NCBI GenBank assembly: GCA_963843835.1
Contig: CAWJMD010000008.1
Location: 1,116,001-1,180,000, forward strand
Origin: CAWJMD01 sp963843835
Lineage (GTDB): Bacteria > Actinomycetota > Actinomycetes > Actinomycetales > CAWJMD01
Length of the DNA stretch: 64,000 nt
Direction: 5' to 3'
How positions within the stretch are numbered: the stretch's first letter is position 1; each line of letters starts with the position of its first letter. Both the position numbers and the translations under genes were made by a program. Shown here one piece after another: positions 16,402-24,398 of this stretch. Below the pieces are notes generated by a model. The model searched no databases. It was not told where the DNA came from and saw only the letters and a program-made list of their open reading frames with translations.

Positions 16402-17092
16402 GTGACGTACGCGGAGCAGACGGGCGACGCCACCGGTCCCGGGCCGGCTCGCCTGCGCCCGATGTCGCGGCGCCGCGCAGTCCTCATGGTCCTGGAGATC
16501 GCGGCCCTGGCACTGGGGGTGCACCTGCTCATCCCGCAGCTCGCGGGTCTCGAGGCCACCGGGGAGCTCGAGCGCACCACGTGATGGCTGCTCGTCGTGG
16601 TGCTCGGGCTGGAGGCGGCCAGTCTCTTCGCCCACGGCGAGCTGCTCCTGACCGGGCTGCGTCGGTGGGGCGTGCAGGCCCTCCGTGCGGACTCGTGGTG
16701 CGGACCGTCGTCGTCGGCAACTCGTTGGGCCGGACGGATCACCCGGGACTCCGCTGGCACCGATCCTGCTGGCCTACGTCATCGCCCAGGTGGTCGCCTC
16801 GGTCCCACTGACGCCCGACGGCGTGGGCATCGTCGAGACGGTCATGATCGGGGCGCTCGTCGCCGCCGGCTCGCCCGCGGCCTCGGCTACCGCCGACGTC
16901 CTCGGATGGAGGTTGGTGAGCCACTGGCTGCCGATCCTCGTCGGCCTGGCGCTCCTCCCCACGGTCAACGGCCGTCTGCGCCGCGGCAGCGCTCCAGCTG
17001 GACCGTCAACGCCCTGTGGCCTGCGCGAGGCCCTCAGAGGCAGCTGTACAGGCTGTTCGGGTCCCGTTGCCTCTGCCCGATCCAGTCCTTGA
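16402..17092 (+). pseudogene. Remnant of a YbhN-like (LPG synthase TM-domain/UPF0104) membrane protein
   Basis: Three pieces of one family remain. Piece 1 (from the GTG at 16402) gives MSRRRAVLMVLEIAALALGV, then meets an in-frame TGA at 16582-16584 and continues WLLVVVLGLEAASLFAHGEL. Piece 2, in another frame at about 16690-16730, gives RTVVVGNSLGRT. Piece 3, in the third frame from about 16745, gives APILLAYVIAQVVASVPLTP, DGVGIVETVMIGALVAAG and GWRLVSHWLPILVGLALLP. The central conserved part between pieces 2 and 3, normally over 100 residues, is missing. A stop, a frameshift and a deletion together mean a true pseudogene. Its 3' end overlaps the converging operon. Confidence 0.75.
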
Positions 17093-20063
17093 TCGACACG
17101 TAGGCCGGCGGCATCGCCGAGCTGCCGCCCATCGGGTTGTTGGCCCACAGGTCCAGCTTGGTGATCGCCATCTGCACCTGGTCGTGCAGGCGGCGCAGGT
17201 TCTCGAGGTGCAGCGAGTCGCTGGTCAGCTCGGTCAGCCACAGGATCTGCGGCCGCAGGTGCGTGATGAAGAACAACCTCCGGTTGGCGGGCTCCACGTC
17301 GGGGACGGCACGGATCGCCCGCTCCAGCTCGGTCTGGTCGACGGCCGAGCCGGCGGTGATGTCGCACGGACCGACGAGGTAGGCGGCGCCGATCGCCCCG
17401 GAGGTGCGAGGGCAGATGCGCGCCCACGGGATCACCCGGTCGTCGGCACCGGCGGCGAGCTTCGCCAGCCAGCACCGGTAGCGCCACGCCCGCGGGTCGC
17501 CGGAGGCGTCGATCTTCTGCGTGAGGCTGCGCACCGCCGTGTCGAGGCGACCCTGCTCGCTGGGCGGGAGGGGCTCGTACGGCGACACGAACCTCGGCCT
17601 GGGCGCGGGTGGCGGTGTGGTGGGTGCGGTCGGCCGCGGCTCCAGGATCCCCAGCAGCTCCCGGCGCGTGGCCCGGTGCAGCCGCCCGTGGAAGAGCTGG
17701 GACAGCTGGTCGCCGGTGCGCTCGCCGCCCAGCTGGTTCCGCAGCTCGCTGCGCCTGTCCGCAGGGACCCGGGCGAAGAGCCGGCGCAGCCGCACACGCC
17801 GGCGGTGCAGCCCGGGGTCGTCCGGGTCGGCGAAACGGAGCCGGAGCTCGCGCGCGATCTCGTCCAACAGCTCCTGGTACGGATCGTTCTCGGCATCGAG
17901 CAGCACCGGCGACGGCGCCGCCCACTCCGCGTCGCCGGCGGCAGCCGTGCCGTCAGGGCGCAGCACCTCGGACGTGGCCCGCCGCAGGTCGATGCCCACC
18001 ACGAGGTCGATACGGCTGACCGAGGCCCCTGTGGGCACGTACCAGCGCCACGTGGGTCCCGGTGCGGCACCGACGGTCCTCAGTCCGAACACCGCCCCCT
18101 TCAGGTGCACGCGGCTCTCCCGCGCGACGTCCGACTGGTCTGCCGAGTAGTCCTTGCCGTAGAAGCCCCCCTCGAGGAAGCTGATCGCGTTGGCACGGAC
18201 CCATCCCCGGTACGAGGGCACCGAGGCGAGGGCAGGGTCGGTCATCTGCCGCTCGAGCTCTGCCATGCGGTCCGCCAGGAGCGTCTGGTAGGCGACGGTG
18301 CTCACCCGACCCCCGCCGCGGTCCTCGGCGTCGACGGAGTCACGGGAACGGCCCCGGCCGCCGCCGCTGCCACCGCCGGTCAGGCTGGCCATCGTGGCGG
18401 TGACGAAGAAGTGGTACCAGTCTCCGGGGTCGTCGGTGCCGAACTCGTCGGCGGAGAAGAGCAGGTAGAAGATCGAGACGGTGTCGACGCCGGCCTTGCG
18501 GTAGCGCAGACGGCCTGCCCGGTGGACCACCCTGGCCACGTAGGTGCGGCTGCCGTCGGTGTACTCCCCCTCCCGCCCCGTGTTGCTCCACGTGATGGCC
18601 TGCCCGCCGCGGACGAACGACCGGACCACGTTGTGGCACAGCAGCGTCGCCGCACCGACGTGACCGGAGAGCTCGAGTGCCATCCGGTGCAGGCCGCCCG
18701 GGTCGAGGGGCCTACCGCCGCGACTCCAGCTCCCTAGCACGCGGTCGCGCAGGCTCCGGCCGAGCGACAGCAGAACGGGGTCGGTCAGGAACCGCCGCAT
18801 GACGGCCGCCGGGACGCGCGAGTCGCCCTCGTACTGGCTGAAGTACAGCGCCAGCTCGACCGGGTCTGCTGGACGCACGACGAGAGCCCGCCGCACCGCG
18901 GGCCTGACCGCGCCGTCGCGGATCCTGGTCCATTCGCGGGCCTGCATGCTCCCGGCACGGAGGCTTCCCCGCTGGGCGGTCGGGTGCCGGGTGAAGAAGA
19001 CGGCGTCCGTGATGTCGTTCTCGGAGCGCCCGTCCTGCAGGAGGGCGCGGACGAGGTTCCCCTCGGATCGGTCGACTGGTTCCTCCTCGGACGCCTCGCC
19101 GCCCAGCTCGTCCCTCGTGCTCCGCGCCGCACTGCCCGTCCCCGTGCACCGGGTCGGCCGCGCCGGCTTCGGATCGGGCAGGTAGAGGTCACGTAGGTCC
19201 GTGTGAGCGGGGAGCATGTTGTGCCGCAGGAGGAAGTCGCGATACCGCCGGTCGAGAGCCGTTCGTCCCAGACGCGCCTTGGCCGCAGCGTCGATCTCGT
19301 CGCAGAACAGCGTGGCGGTCGTGGCCAGCGCCGCGTTCGTGGCACGCACGTCGGCGTCGGAGTGGCTCTTCGTCCAGCTGGCCGAGGCGGTGTACGCGTC
19401 GCACTCGTAGCGCATCATGTGGGCGTAGCTCGGGGGACGCCTCCCGGCCTTGCGGAACTGCCGGATGTGCACCGCCTCGTGATGCAGCACCGCCTCCATC
19501 ACGCCAGCGGCGTCGGACGAGGCATCCACGTACACGTACGAGGACGAGTTGGTCCAGGCCTGGAAGCCGGCGCCACGAACCTCCGTGGACGGTACCTGGG
19601 ACATGTCGAGGATGGTCACGTCCTCCGGCAGACCGAGCCTGCACCAGACGTCCCGTGCCTTCGTCACGTGGCCCGGGACGCTCTCCGAGAGGTCGTCGGA
19701 GGGCGTGTCCTCGTCCGGCGACTGCCGGGGCCGCAGCAGTAGGCGCCCGGGAGGCAGCACCCGCGGGCGGACGTTCTCGAGGGGCGCATCGAGCACGTCG
19801 CACCGTCCGCGGGCCCGGCTGCCGGGGGTGACGCCGAGCAGCACGTCGCCCGGCATCGTCGGCTCGGTGAGGGGGTCGCCCGGTCGCGCGACGACAGTGA
19901 ACCGCTCTGCGACCCACCGTCCGAGTCGGCCGTCAGGTCGGTAGAGGAGCTCGCGGTACGCCCGCGCAGGCGCTGCGGCGAGCACGACACGTGGGTCCGT
20001 CTCGGGGCCGAAGGGGACCCCCGCGTCGCGGTCGAGGTCGGAAGTCCAGCTCGTCCGGATCAT
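17034..20063 (-). CDS. Large protein with HExxH metallopeptidase-like motif
   Basis: A 1009-residue protein of no family I recognise overall. Residues 193-203 read LHHEAVHIRQF, an HExxH zinc motif, and a candidate third ligand follows in MMRYECDAY (Glu about 220), a gluzincin-like spacing. Before it is a beta-rich domain with TMPGDVLLGVTPG and RLLLRPRQ. After it come a charged linker (about 330-360), a long alpha-helical middle, a Gly/Arg-rich insert (SLTGGGSGGGRGRSR) and a Pro-rich hinge (about 835-850) before a last domain of about 160 residues. No signal peptide or membrane segment is seen. Its ATG overlaps the subtilase stop (ATGA, 20060-20063), so the two products are made together. Confidence 0.72.
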   Translation of the reverse strand: MIRTSWTSDLDRDAGVPFGPETDPRVVLAAAPARAYRELLYRPDGRLGRWVAERFTVVARPGDPLTEPTMPGDVLLGVTPGSRARGRCDVLDAPLENVRPRVLPPGRLLLRPRQSPDEDTPSDDLSESVPGHVTKARDVWCRLGLPEDVTILDMSQVPSTEVRGAGFQAWTNSSSYVYVDASSDAAGVMEAVLHHEAVHIRQFRKAGRRPPSYAHMMRYECDAYTASASWTKSHSDADVRATNAALATTATLFCDEIDAAAKARLGRTALDRRYRDFLLRHNMLPAHTDLRDLYLPDPKPARPTRCTGTGSAARSTRDELGGEASEEEPVDRSEGNLVRALLQDGRSENDITDAVFFTRHPTAQRGSLRAGSMQAREWTRIRDGAVRPAVRRALVVRPADPVELALYFSQYEGDSRVPAAVMRRFLTDPVLLSLGRSLRDRVLGSWSRGGRPLDPGGLHRMALELSGHVGAATLLCHNVVRSFVRGGQAITWSNTGREGEYTDGSRTYVARVVHRAGRLRYRKAGVDTVSIFYLLFSADEFGTDDPGDWYHFFVTATMASLTGGGSGGGRGRSRDSVDAEDRGGGRVSTVAYQTLLADRMAELERQMTDPALASVPSYRGWVRANAISFLEGGFYGKDYSADQSDVARESRVHLKGAVFGLRTVGAAPGPTWRWYVPTGASVSRIDLVVGIDLRRATSEVLRPDGTAAAGDAEWAAPSPVLLDAENDPYQELLDEIARELRLRFADPDDPGLHRRRVRLRRLFARVPADRRSELRNQLGGERTGDQLSQLFHGRLHRATRRELLGILEPRPTAPTTPPPAPRPRFVSPYEPLPPSEQGRLDTAVRSLTQKIDASGDPRAWRYRCWLAKLAAGADDRVIPWARICPRTSGAIGAAYLVGPCDITAGSAVDQTELERAIRAVPDVEPANRRLFFITHLRPQILWLTELTSDSLHLENLRRLHDQVQMAITKLDLWANNPMGGSSAMPPAYVSIKDWIGQRQRDPNSLYSCL

Positions 20064-21845
20064 CGTCGTCTCCTTCGTCGTCGCTGCAGGGTCACGGTGC
20101 GCGGGTAGTCCACGCGGAGCCGGGCGGCCAGGGCCTGCAGGTCGAGCAGGCCGAAGCCGACCCGTCGGGGGTCGTGCGAGGGAAGGGGCGCCGCGGTGGT
20201 GCCCAGGACCAGGGACCGGATGCGGCGCGCGGTCAGGCGTCGGCCGCCCGCCTCGAGGCAGAGGGCGACCGCTCCGGTCACGTGCGGGGTCGCCATGCTC
20301 GTGCCCGACTTGCGGACGAGCAGGTCGGGGCTGGTCACGCAGTCGGCGGGCGCCGACCGCAGTGCCAGCTCGTCGACGCCGCCAGCGCAGAGATCGGGCT
20401 TGACGACGAGGTCCCGCGTCCAGCCGGAGCTGCTGAACCGTGCCAGCGGATGGCTCGCGCGATGGGCGTCGTAGGCGCCCACGACGAGCGGCATGCGGCC
20501 GTTGGCGAGCGTTCCCGTGGTGGTGGTCCTGCTGACGTCCGATGGCCGGAACCGGCTCTGGCAGTGCGGGCACGCCTGGTCCCGTTCGATCCAGGCGTGG
20601 AACGTGCCGTCGACCACGTGGCGCCCGAGCAACGTCACGGTCCACTCACCAGGCGGCGCCCCGACGTAGAAGAACGCGTCGACCATGTTGTCGTGGTTGT
20701 TGGGGTCGTCCTGGCGGTGGTACACGCGGCCGACGACGTCGCCGTCCACGACGACGTCGGCGACCTGGCCCAGGGCCACCCGCACCGGCCGGGCCGACCC
20801 CGGCGGTGCCAGCTCGACGACGAGCTCGTCCACGCCCGGGTACCAGATCTCCAGCTCGTTCGGGGTCGTGTCGTCGGGGTGGGTCCGCAGGCGCATCGTC
20901 CGGCGTCCCCCGGGCGGCACCCGACCGGTGCTGTGCGTGCCGGAACGGAAGTAGTTGCCGGCGCTCTGGACCACGAAGCACCCCGGTGCGCCCTGCAGCA
21001 GCTCGTCGATAGCCATCTCCGCCAGGGTGAGGCCGTCGTGCGGACCGGCGTGGCGGCCCACGCTGACGTTCGCCACCCAGGGCCGGCCCTGCGCGGTCCG
21101 TCGGACGAAGTCCAGCCCCTCCAGCAGCCGCAGCGAGTCGCCCAGGTTCGCCAGACCGCCGGTGTCACGGTCCGCGAGGTGCACGAACACGAGGGCCGCG
21201 TCGCAGGCCACGCCGACCGGTCCACCCGACCTCCCGTTGCCGGCGGCGATGTCGAGCACGTGGCTTCCGTGGGCCCCCGTCCCCGGGTCTGCGTCGGCCG
21301 GGTGGTACCCCAGTGCCCGGTACGGGTGGTCGGTCTGCAGCGCCGCGTCGATGTCCCCGGCCGAGAAGACCGTCCCGTACCCGTAAGGGGACGGGGAGCC
21401 ACCAGCGCCCGCCCTGCGGTCCCGCTGGTCGAGCAGGGCCAGCAGCCGGGTCGTCCCGTCGGGGCGCCGGAAGCAGGCTGCGGCGAAGTCCAGGCCCCAG
21501 TCCAGGGCGGCCACCACCACACCGTGCCCGGTGAAGCCGGTGCCGGGGACGGCGTCGGTCCGTCGGACGGTGGCCGGCAGGGGCGTCCTCGACCACCTCG
21601 GCAGCGGCCGGGCCGTGCTCGGGCCCCAACCCCCGCGACGCCTTGCAGCTCGCCACGAGCGGATGCCGCCTCACCGCGACGACGTCTCCCGCGCGGATGC
21701 GACAGGTCGCCACCGTGCCGAATCGCGCCACCACGCGGACGCCCGGCACGACGGTGTCGCGGTACCGGAACCGCACGAGCGCCTCGACGGACCGATCGGG
21801 ATCCCGCCGCTCGGCGCGCAGCAGCTCGCGCAGCGCCGGGTCCAT
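20060..21845 (-). pseudogene. Subtilisin-family (S8) serine protease, split by a +1 frameshift
   Basis: The catalytic part (20060-about 21580) contains the whole triad: VVAALDWGLDF (Asp), GAHGSHVLDIAAG (His), oxyanion Asn in VVQSAGNYF and SGTSMATPHVTGA (Ser). It has an insert with a CPHC pair and ends in a poly-Arg tail. No ATG or GTG opens this frame until 21520, directly before the Asp motif. The N-terminal part (from the ATG at 21845, propeptide-like, with VRRHPLVASCKASRGLGPEH) lies in another frame; dropping one base near 21580-21590 joins them as VVED-PLPATVRRTD. The joined protein would be about 595 residues. It may be a real mutation, a sequencing error or recoding; I see no slippery site. 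Confidence 0.7.
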
Positions 21846-21876
21846 GGTCTGCCTTCCCGGGAACGGGCCCTGACGC

Positions 21877-22755
21877 CTACTTGGTGCCGCTGGCTGCCGG
21901 GCTGACGGTCAGACGGGTGCGGCGCCGGACGTCCCCGAACTTCGCGGTGATCACGGCCGTCCCTGCGGCCTTCGCAGTCACCTTGCCTGTCGCCGAGTCG
22001 ATCTCGGCGACCGAGGTGTCGTCGGAGGACCAGGTGACGTCCTTGTCGAGGAGCTTCCCGCTGCGATCGAAGACATCCGCGACGAACCGGTCGCTCTGGC
22101 CCGCCTGGATCTCGTTCGCCGCCAGCACGTCGATCGAGCTGGCCGCGTTGAGCCGCCCCCTGTTCTCGCCGATCACGGTGATCGCCGCCACGGCGGCCCC
22201 ACCCACGACCCGGGGGTCCTTGACGAAGCCCTCGAAGCCCTTGCCCCGCGACTGGGGCTGCAGGAGCAGGAGCGGGGAGAAACGCAGAGCCGCACGGAAG
22301 TAGGCGTTGTCCGGGGCGTCGAAGGACTCGATGAACTGGTTGATCGCGGCACCCGACACGGCCGCGTACTCGGAGCGACTCATGCGACGGCTCATCGCTG
22401 CCGTGGCAGTACGAAACTTGTCCTCCTGGACCTTGGTGTCGAGGTCCAGGTTGCGGATGGCCTTGACCGCCGCGCGGGGTGTGGCGGCTCGTGGCACCGG
22501 TCGGCGCCCTCGCCTCGCTCCGCGCATCTGGTCCCGTCGACGCCGGGCGACTGCGATGCGCCGTCGCCGCATCGCCGCGCGGCGCACCGCGGCACGCGAC
22601 TTGCGCGACTCGTCGTCGTACTCGCTGTCGTCGTACTCGCTGTCGTCGTACTCGCTGTCGTCGTACTCGCTGTCGTCGTAGAGCTCTCCGGCCTCGGAGT
22701 CGTCGTACTCCGCCGCGTCGAGCCCGACGTCATCCAGCCAAACGCTGCTGCTCAT
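21877..22755 (-). CDS. YDDSE-repeat protein with basic segment and C-terminal Big2 domain
   Basis: A 292-residue protein with four zones. Residues 16-49 hold an acidic tandem of the five-residue unit YDDSE. Residues 51-86 are very basic (RKSRAAVRRAAMRRRRIAVA and on). Residues 90-205 form a helical region with MSRRMSRSEYAAVSGAAINQ. Residues 208-286 form a bacterial Ig-like group 2 domain (DVTWSSDDTSVAEIDSATGK then GTAVITAKFG). No signal peptide is visible. The acidic block followed by a basic block suggests self-association or binding to a charged partner. The start overlaps the previous gene by 26 bases. Confidence 0.8.
   Translation of the reverse strand: MSSSVWLDDVGLDAAEYDDSEAGELYDDSEYDDSEYDDSEYDDSEYDDESRKSRAAVRRAAMRRRRIAVARRRRDQMRGARRGRRPVPRAATPRAAVKAIRNLDLDTKVQEDKFRTATAAMSRRMSRSEYAAVSGAAINQFIESFDAPDNAYFRAALRFSPLLLLQPQSRGKGFEGFVKDPRVVGGAAVAAITVIGENRGRLNAASSIDVLAANEIQAGQSDRFVADVFDRSGKLLDKDVTWSSDDTSVAEIDSATGKVTAKAAGTAVITAKFGDVRRRTRLTVSPAASGTK
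22621..22680 (-). repeat. Four perfect 15-bp tandem repeats (YDDSE codons)
   Basis: The unit CTCGCTGTCGTCGTA (plus strand) is repeated four times without a mismatch and flanked by partial units. It encodes the YDDSE tandem. Fifteen bases keeps the frame, so copy number can change without breaking the gene. Confidence 0.9.
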
Positions 22756-23191
22756 CTGAGTCCCCTTCCTCGGGTCCGCCGGCCTTGTCGTCCCGGGTCG
22801 GGGCGTCGACCGTGTGGTGGTGTTCCGTCTGACGGTGTGCAGCGGGGGCGCGCGTGGCGGCACGTGCCACGGCGGGCGCGACGAACTCGGCGAACAGCTC
22901 GGGATCGGGGTCCGTCCAGCCGGAGGACCCGGCGCCGCCGCACACCTCGCAGAGGGGTTCCGCACCCCAGCAGTCGCAGGCGCCCAGGGCAGCCGCGACG
23001 AGGAGGTTGTGGTCGACGAGGTCCTGGTGGGCCGTGGCCTCGAACCCCTCGACGACGGTGGGCGGCGCTGGGGGAGCCGTGGCCCCCAGTCGCTCGACCA
23101 GCTGGGACAGGACCTTCTCCATGAAACCCGAGGGATCCGGCAGGACCCGCTCCAGCAGGGCCTCCACCTCGGCGAGCTCGGACGTCGTCAT
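22730..23191 (-). CDS. Small four-cysteine (CxC...CxxC) protein of unknown function
   Basis: A 153-residue protein. A helical N-terminus (ELAEVEALLERVLPDPSGFM) is followed by the motif GACDCWGAEPLCEVCGGAGS with cysteines at 72, 74, 81 and 84, then GWTDPDPELFAEFVAPAVAR. The arrangement is zinc-ribbon or rubredoxin-knuckle-like, with a conserved-looking Gly-Trp and Pro-Asp after it. The C-terminus is polar and His/Glu-rich. The start overlaps the previous stop by four bases (ATGA, 23188-23191), so it is translationally coupled. I do not recognise a named family. Confidence 0.75.
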   Translation of the reverse strand: MTTSELAEVEALLERVLPDPSGFMEKVLSQLVERLGATAPPAPPTVVEGFEATAHQDLVDHNLLVAAALGACDCWGAEPLCEVCGGAGSSGWTDPDPELFAEFVAPAVARAATRAPAAHRQTEHHHTVDAPTRDDKAGGPEEGDSDEQQRLAG

Positions 23192-24186
23192 GACCACGCC
23201 AGGGCCAGCGCCAGGTCGTCGTTGTCCGCGTCCATGAGCGCGATGTAGGCGTCGCGGTCGGAGATCTCGGCGTCGGACCAGACGTCGACGGCGTCGGCGT
23301 CGGCGTCGGCGCTGCCGCCCTGCCAGAACAGCAGCTCGTCGGCGTCGGCGGCGGCCTGTCCGTAGAGGCTGCTCAGCGTCCGCATCAAGGTGGCGACCGG
23401 GATCCCGTTGACCGTGGTCCGGCCGTGTGGTCCCAGAGCCGCCGCGAGGGTGCCGAGCAGGGCGTCCTTCTGCTGGCCCAGGAGCAGCGCCATCAGGGCT
23501 GCGTCCGACCCTGTGGCCGCGGGAAGGGCCGAGCCCGGCGCCGTGACGGCCCCGGCCGCGGCCACGACGGGCGGGCCGACGGCCTGGGCCGGAACCGGGC
23601 TGCGTGGGATGCTCGGGGGATGGCCGGCAGCAGGCGGCGGCGGGGTGCGACCGGGGATCGCCTTGGCCACTGCCGCGCCGAGGCTGCTGCCCAGTGCGGT
23701 TCCCACGGGTCCACCCACGACGGTGCCCAGCGCCCCGCCCACGACCGGCAGTGCGGTGCCCGCGATCTGTGCGAACGCGGGATCGGACACCACTCGGGAG
23801 GCGCTGCGTCCGATCTGCTGAAGGGCCTTGCCGAAGTTGAACCCCTCCGCCGCCGACATGGAGTCGAAGGCGGAGGACACGGCGTCTTCCAGGTCCTCCG
23901 CGTCCAGGTCCTGCAGGTCCTCCCTGAGGGCGCCTCGGAGCAGCTCCGCGTAGTCGGATGCGGCGGCGTCCCACCCCGCGCCGTCGACGGCGTCGCCGTC
24001 CACCCAGTCGTCGCCGTCTGCCCAGTCGTCGGCGTCCGCCCAGTCGTCGAGCTCGTCCTGCCAGCCGTCGGCGTCGGCCCAGTCGTCAGCGTCGGCCCAG
24101 TCGTCAGCGTCGTCCCAGTCGTCGGCCAGCGCGAGATCACTGTCGTCCCAGGCCTCGTCGGCCCACAGCGAGTGGTGTCCGGCCAT
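23188..24186 (-). CDS. Trp/Asp-repeat protein with glycine-zipper segment
   Basis: A 332-residue, strongly acidic protein. Residues 20-73 repeat a D/A-D-D-W-A-D unit with about nine evenly spaced tryptophans. Residues 80-112 are a charged helix. Residues 141-178 (IAGTALPVVGGALGTVVGGP, then VGTALGSSLGAAVAKAI) form a glycine zipper of GxxxG steps, a pattern found in membrane-inserting or oligomerising segments. A Pro-rich linker and an acidic C-terminus with ADADADAVDVWSD follow. There is no signal peptide. The ATG at 24186 has GGGAG upstream; a GTG six codons earlier is possible. It is the first gene of the operon. Confidence 0.8.
   Translation of the reverse strand: MAGHHSLWADEAWDDSDLALADDWDDADDWADADDWADADGWQDELDDWADADDWADGDDWVDGDAVDGAGWDAAASDYAELLRGALREDLQDLDAEDLEDAVSSAFDSMSAAEGFNFGKALQQIGRSASRVVSDPAFAQIAGTALPVVGGALGTVVGGPVGTALGSSLGAAVAKAIPGRTPPPPAAGHPPSIPRSPVPAQAVGPPVVAAAGAVTAPGSALPAATGSDAALMALLLGQQKDALLGTLAAALGPHGRTTVNGIPVATLMRTLSSLYGQAAADADELLFWQGGSADADADAVDVWSDAEISDRDAYIALMDADNDDLALALAWS
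23968..24129 (-). repeat. Imperfect repeats encoding the Trp/Asp tandem
   Basis: The plus strand shows recurring GCCCAGTCGTC and CGTCGGC words at 12-18 base steps, coding for DDWADAD-type units. The steps are multiples of three, as in the YDDSE repeat of the same operon. Confidence 0.75.
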
Positions 24187-24264
24187 GTCCGACACTCCCT
24201 CCACGTCGGCGGGGCCACGTGTGCAGGAGCCACGTGGTCCGCATGGCGAACGCTAGGACGGCCG

Positions 24265-24306
24265 CGTCACGGCACTGTCACCACGAGGGGTGACGCGGTG
24301 GTGACG
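24265..24306. promoter_or_regulatory. Two divergent pairs of 7-bp direct repeats at 11-bp spacing, candidate SARP operators
   Basis: On the plus strand CGTCACG (24265-24271) and TGTCACC (24276-24282) are separated by four bases. On the minus strand CGTCACC (24306-24300) and CGTCACC (24295-24289) are also separated by four bases. Heptamer direct repeats with an 11-bp period are the classical SARP site (PHO boxes share the geometry). They sit between the BTAD regulator gene and the operon it faces, one pair in each direction. Confidence 0.6.
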
Positions 24307-24398
24307 GCCGGCAGGGAGCATCGTGCGGTCGACCCGTTCCGCGGCTACCGGAGCGCGAGGACGTCCTGGCAGAGCCCACCGAGGCGAGGGAGGACGCG

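Noticed and set aside
16582..16584. In-frame TGA as a selenocysteine codon in the YbhN-like gene
   Set aside because: No SECIS-like hairpin is evident, the family has no Sec members, and the gene carries other lesions.
13065..16760. A 1231-codon minus-strand open frame opposite gdh and GH15
   Set aside because: It is the antisense shadow of two well-supported plus-strand genes, rich in Val/Arg/Gly with no domains; such shadows are normal in high-GC DNA.
19991..22303. A 770-codon plus-strand open frame opposite the subtilase
   Set aside because: Low-complexity Arg/Gly/Pro sequence antisense to the catalytic subtilase frame, which has perfect triad motifs.
22621..22680. Regular short repeats as a CRISPR array
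   Set aside because: The units are contiguous 15-mers without spacers and encode a protein tandem; no cas genes are present.
17034..24186. Extracellular contractile injection system or phage tail locus
   Set aside because: No sheath, tube, baseplate, spike or tail ATPase gene is present; only the HExxH motif recalls proteins found near such loci.
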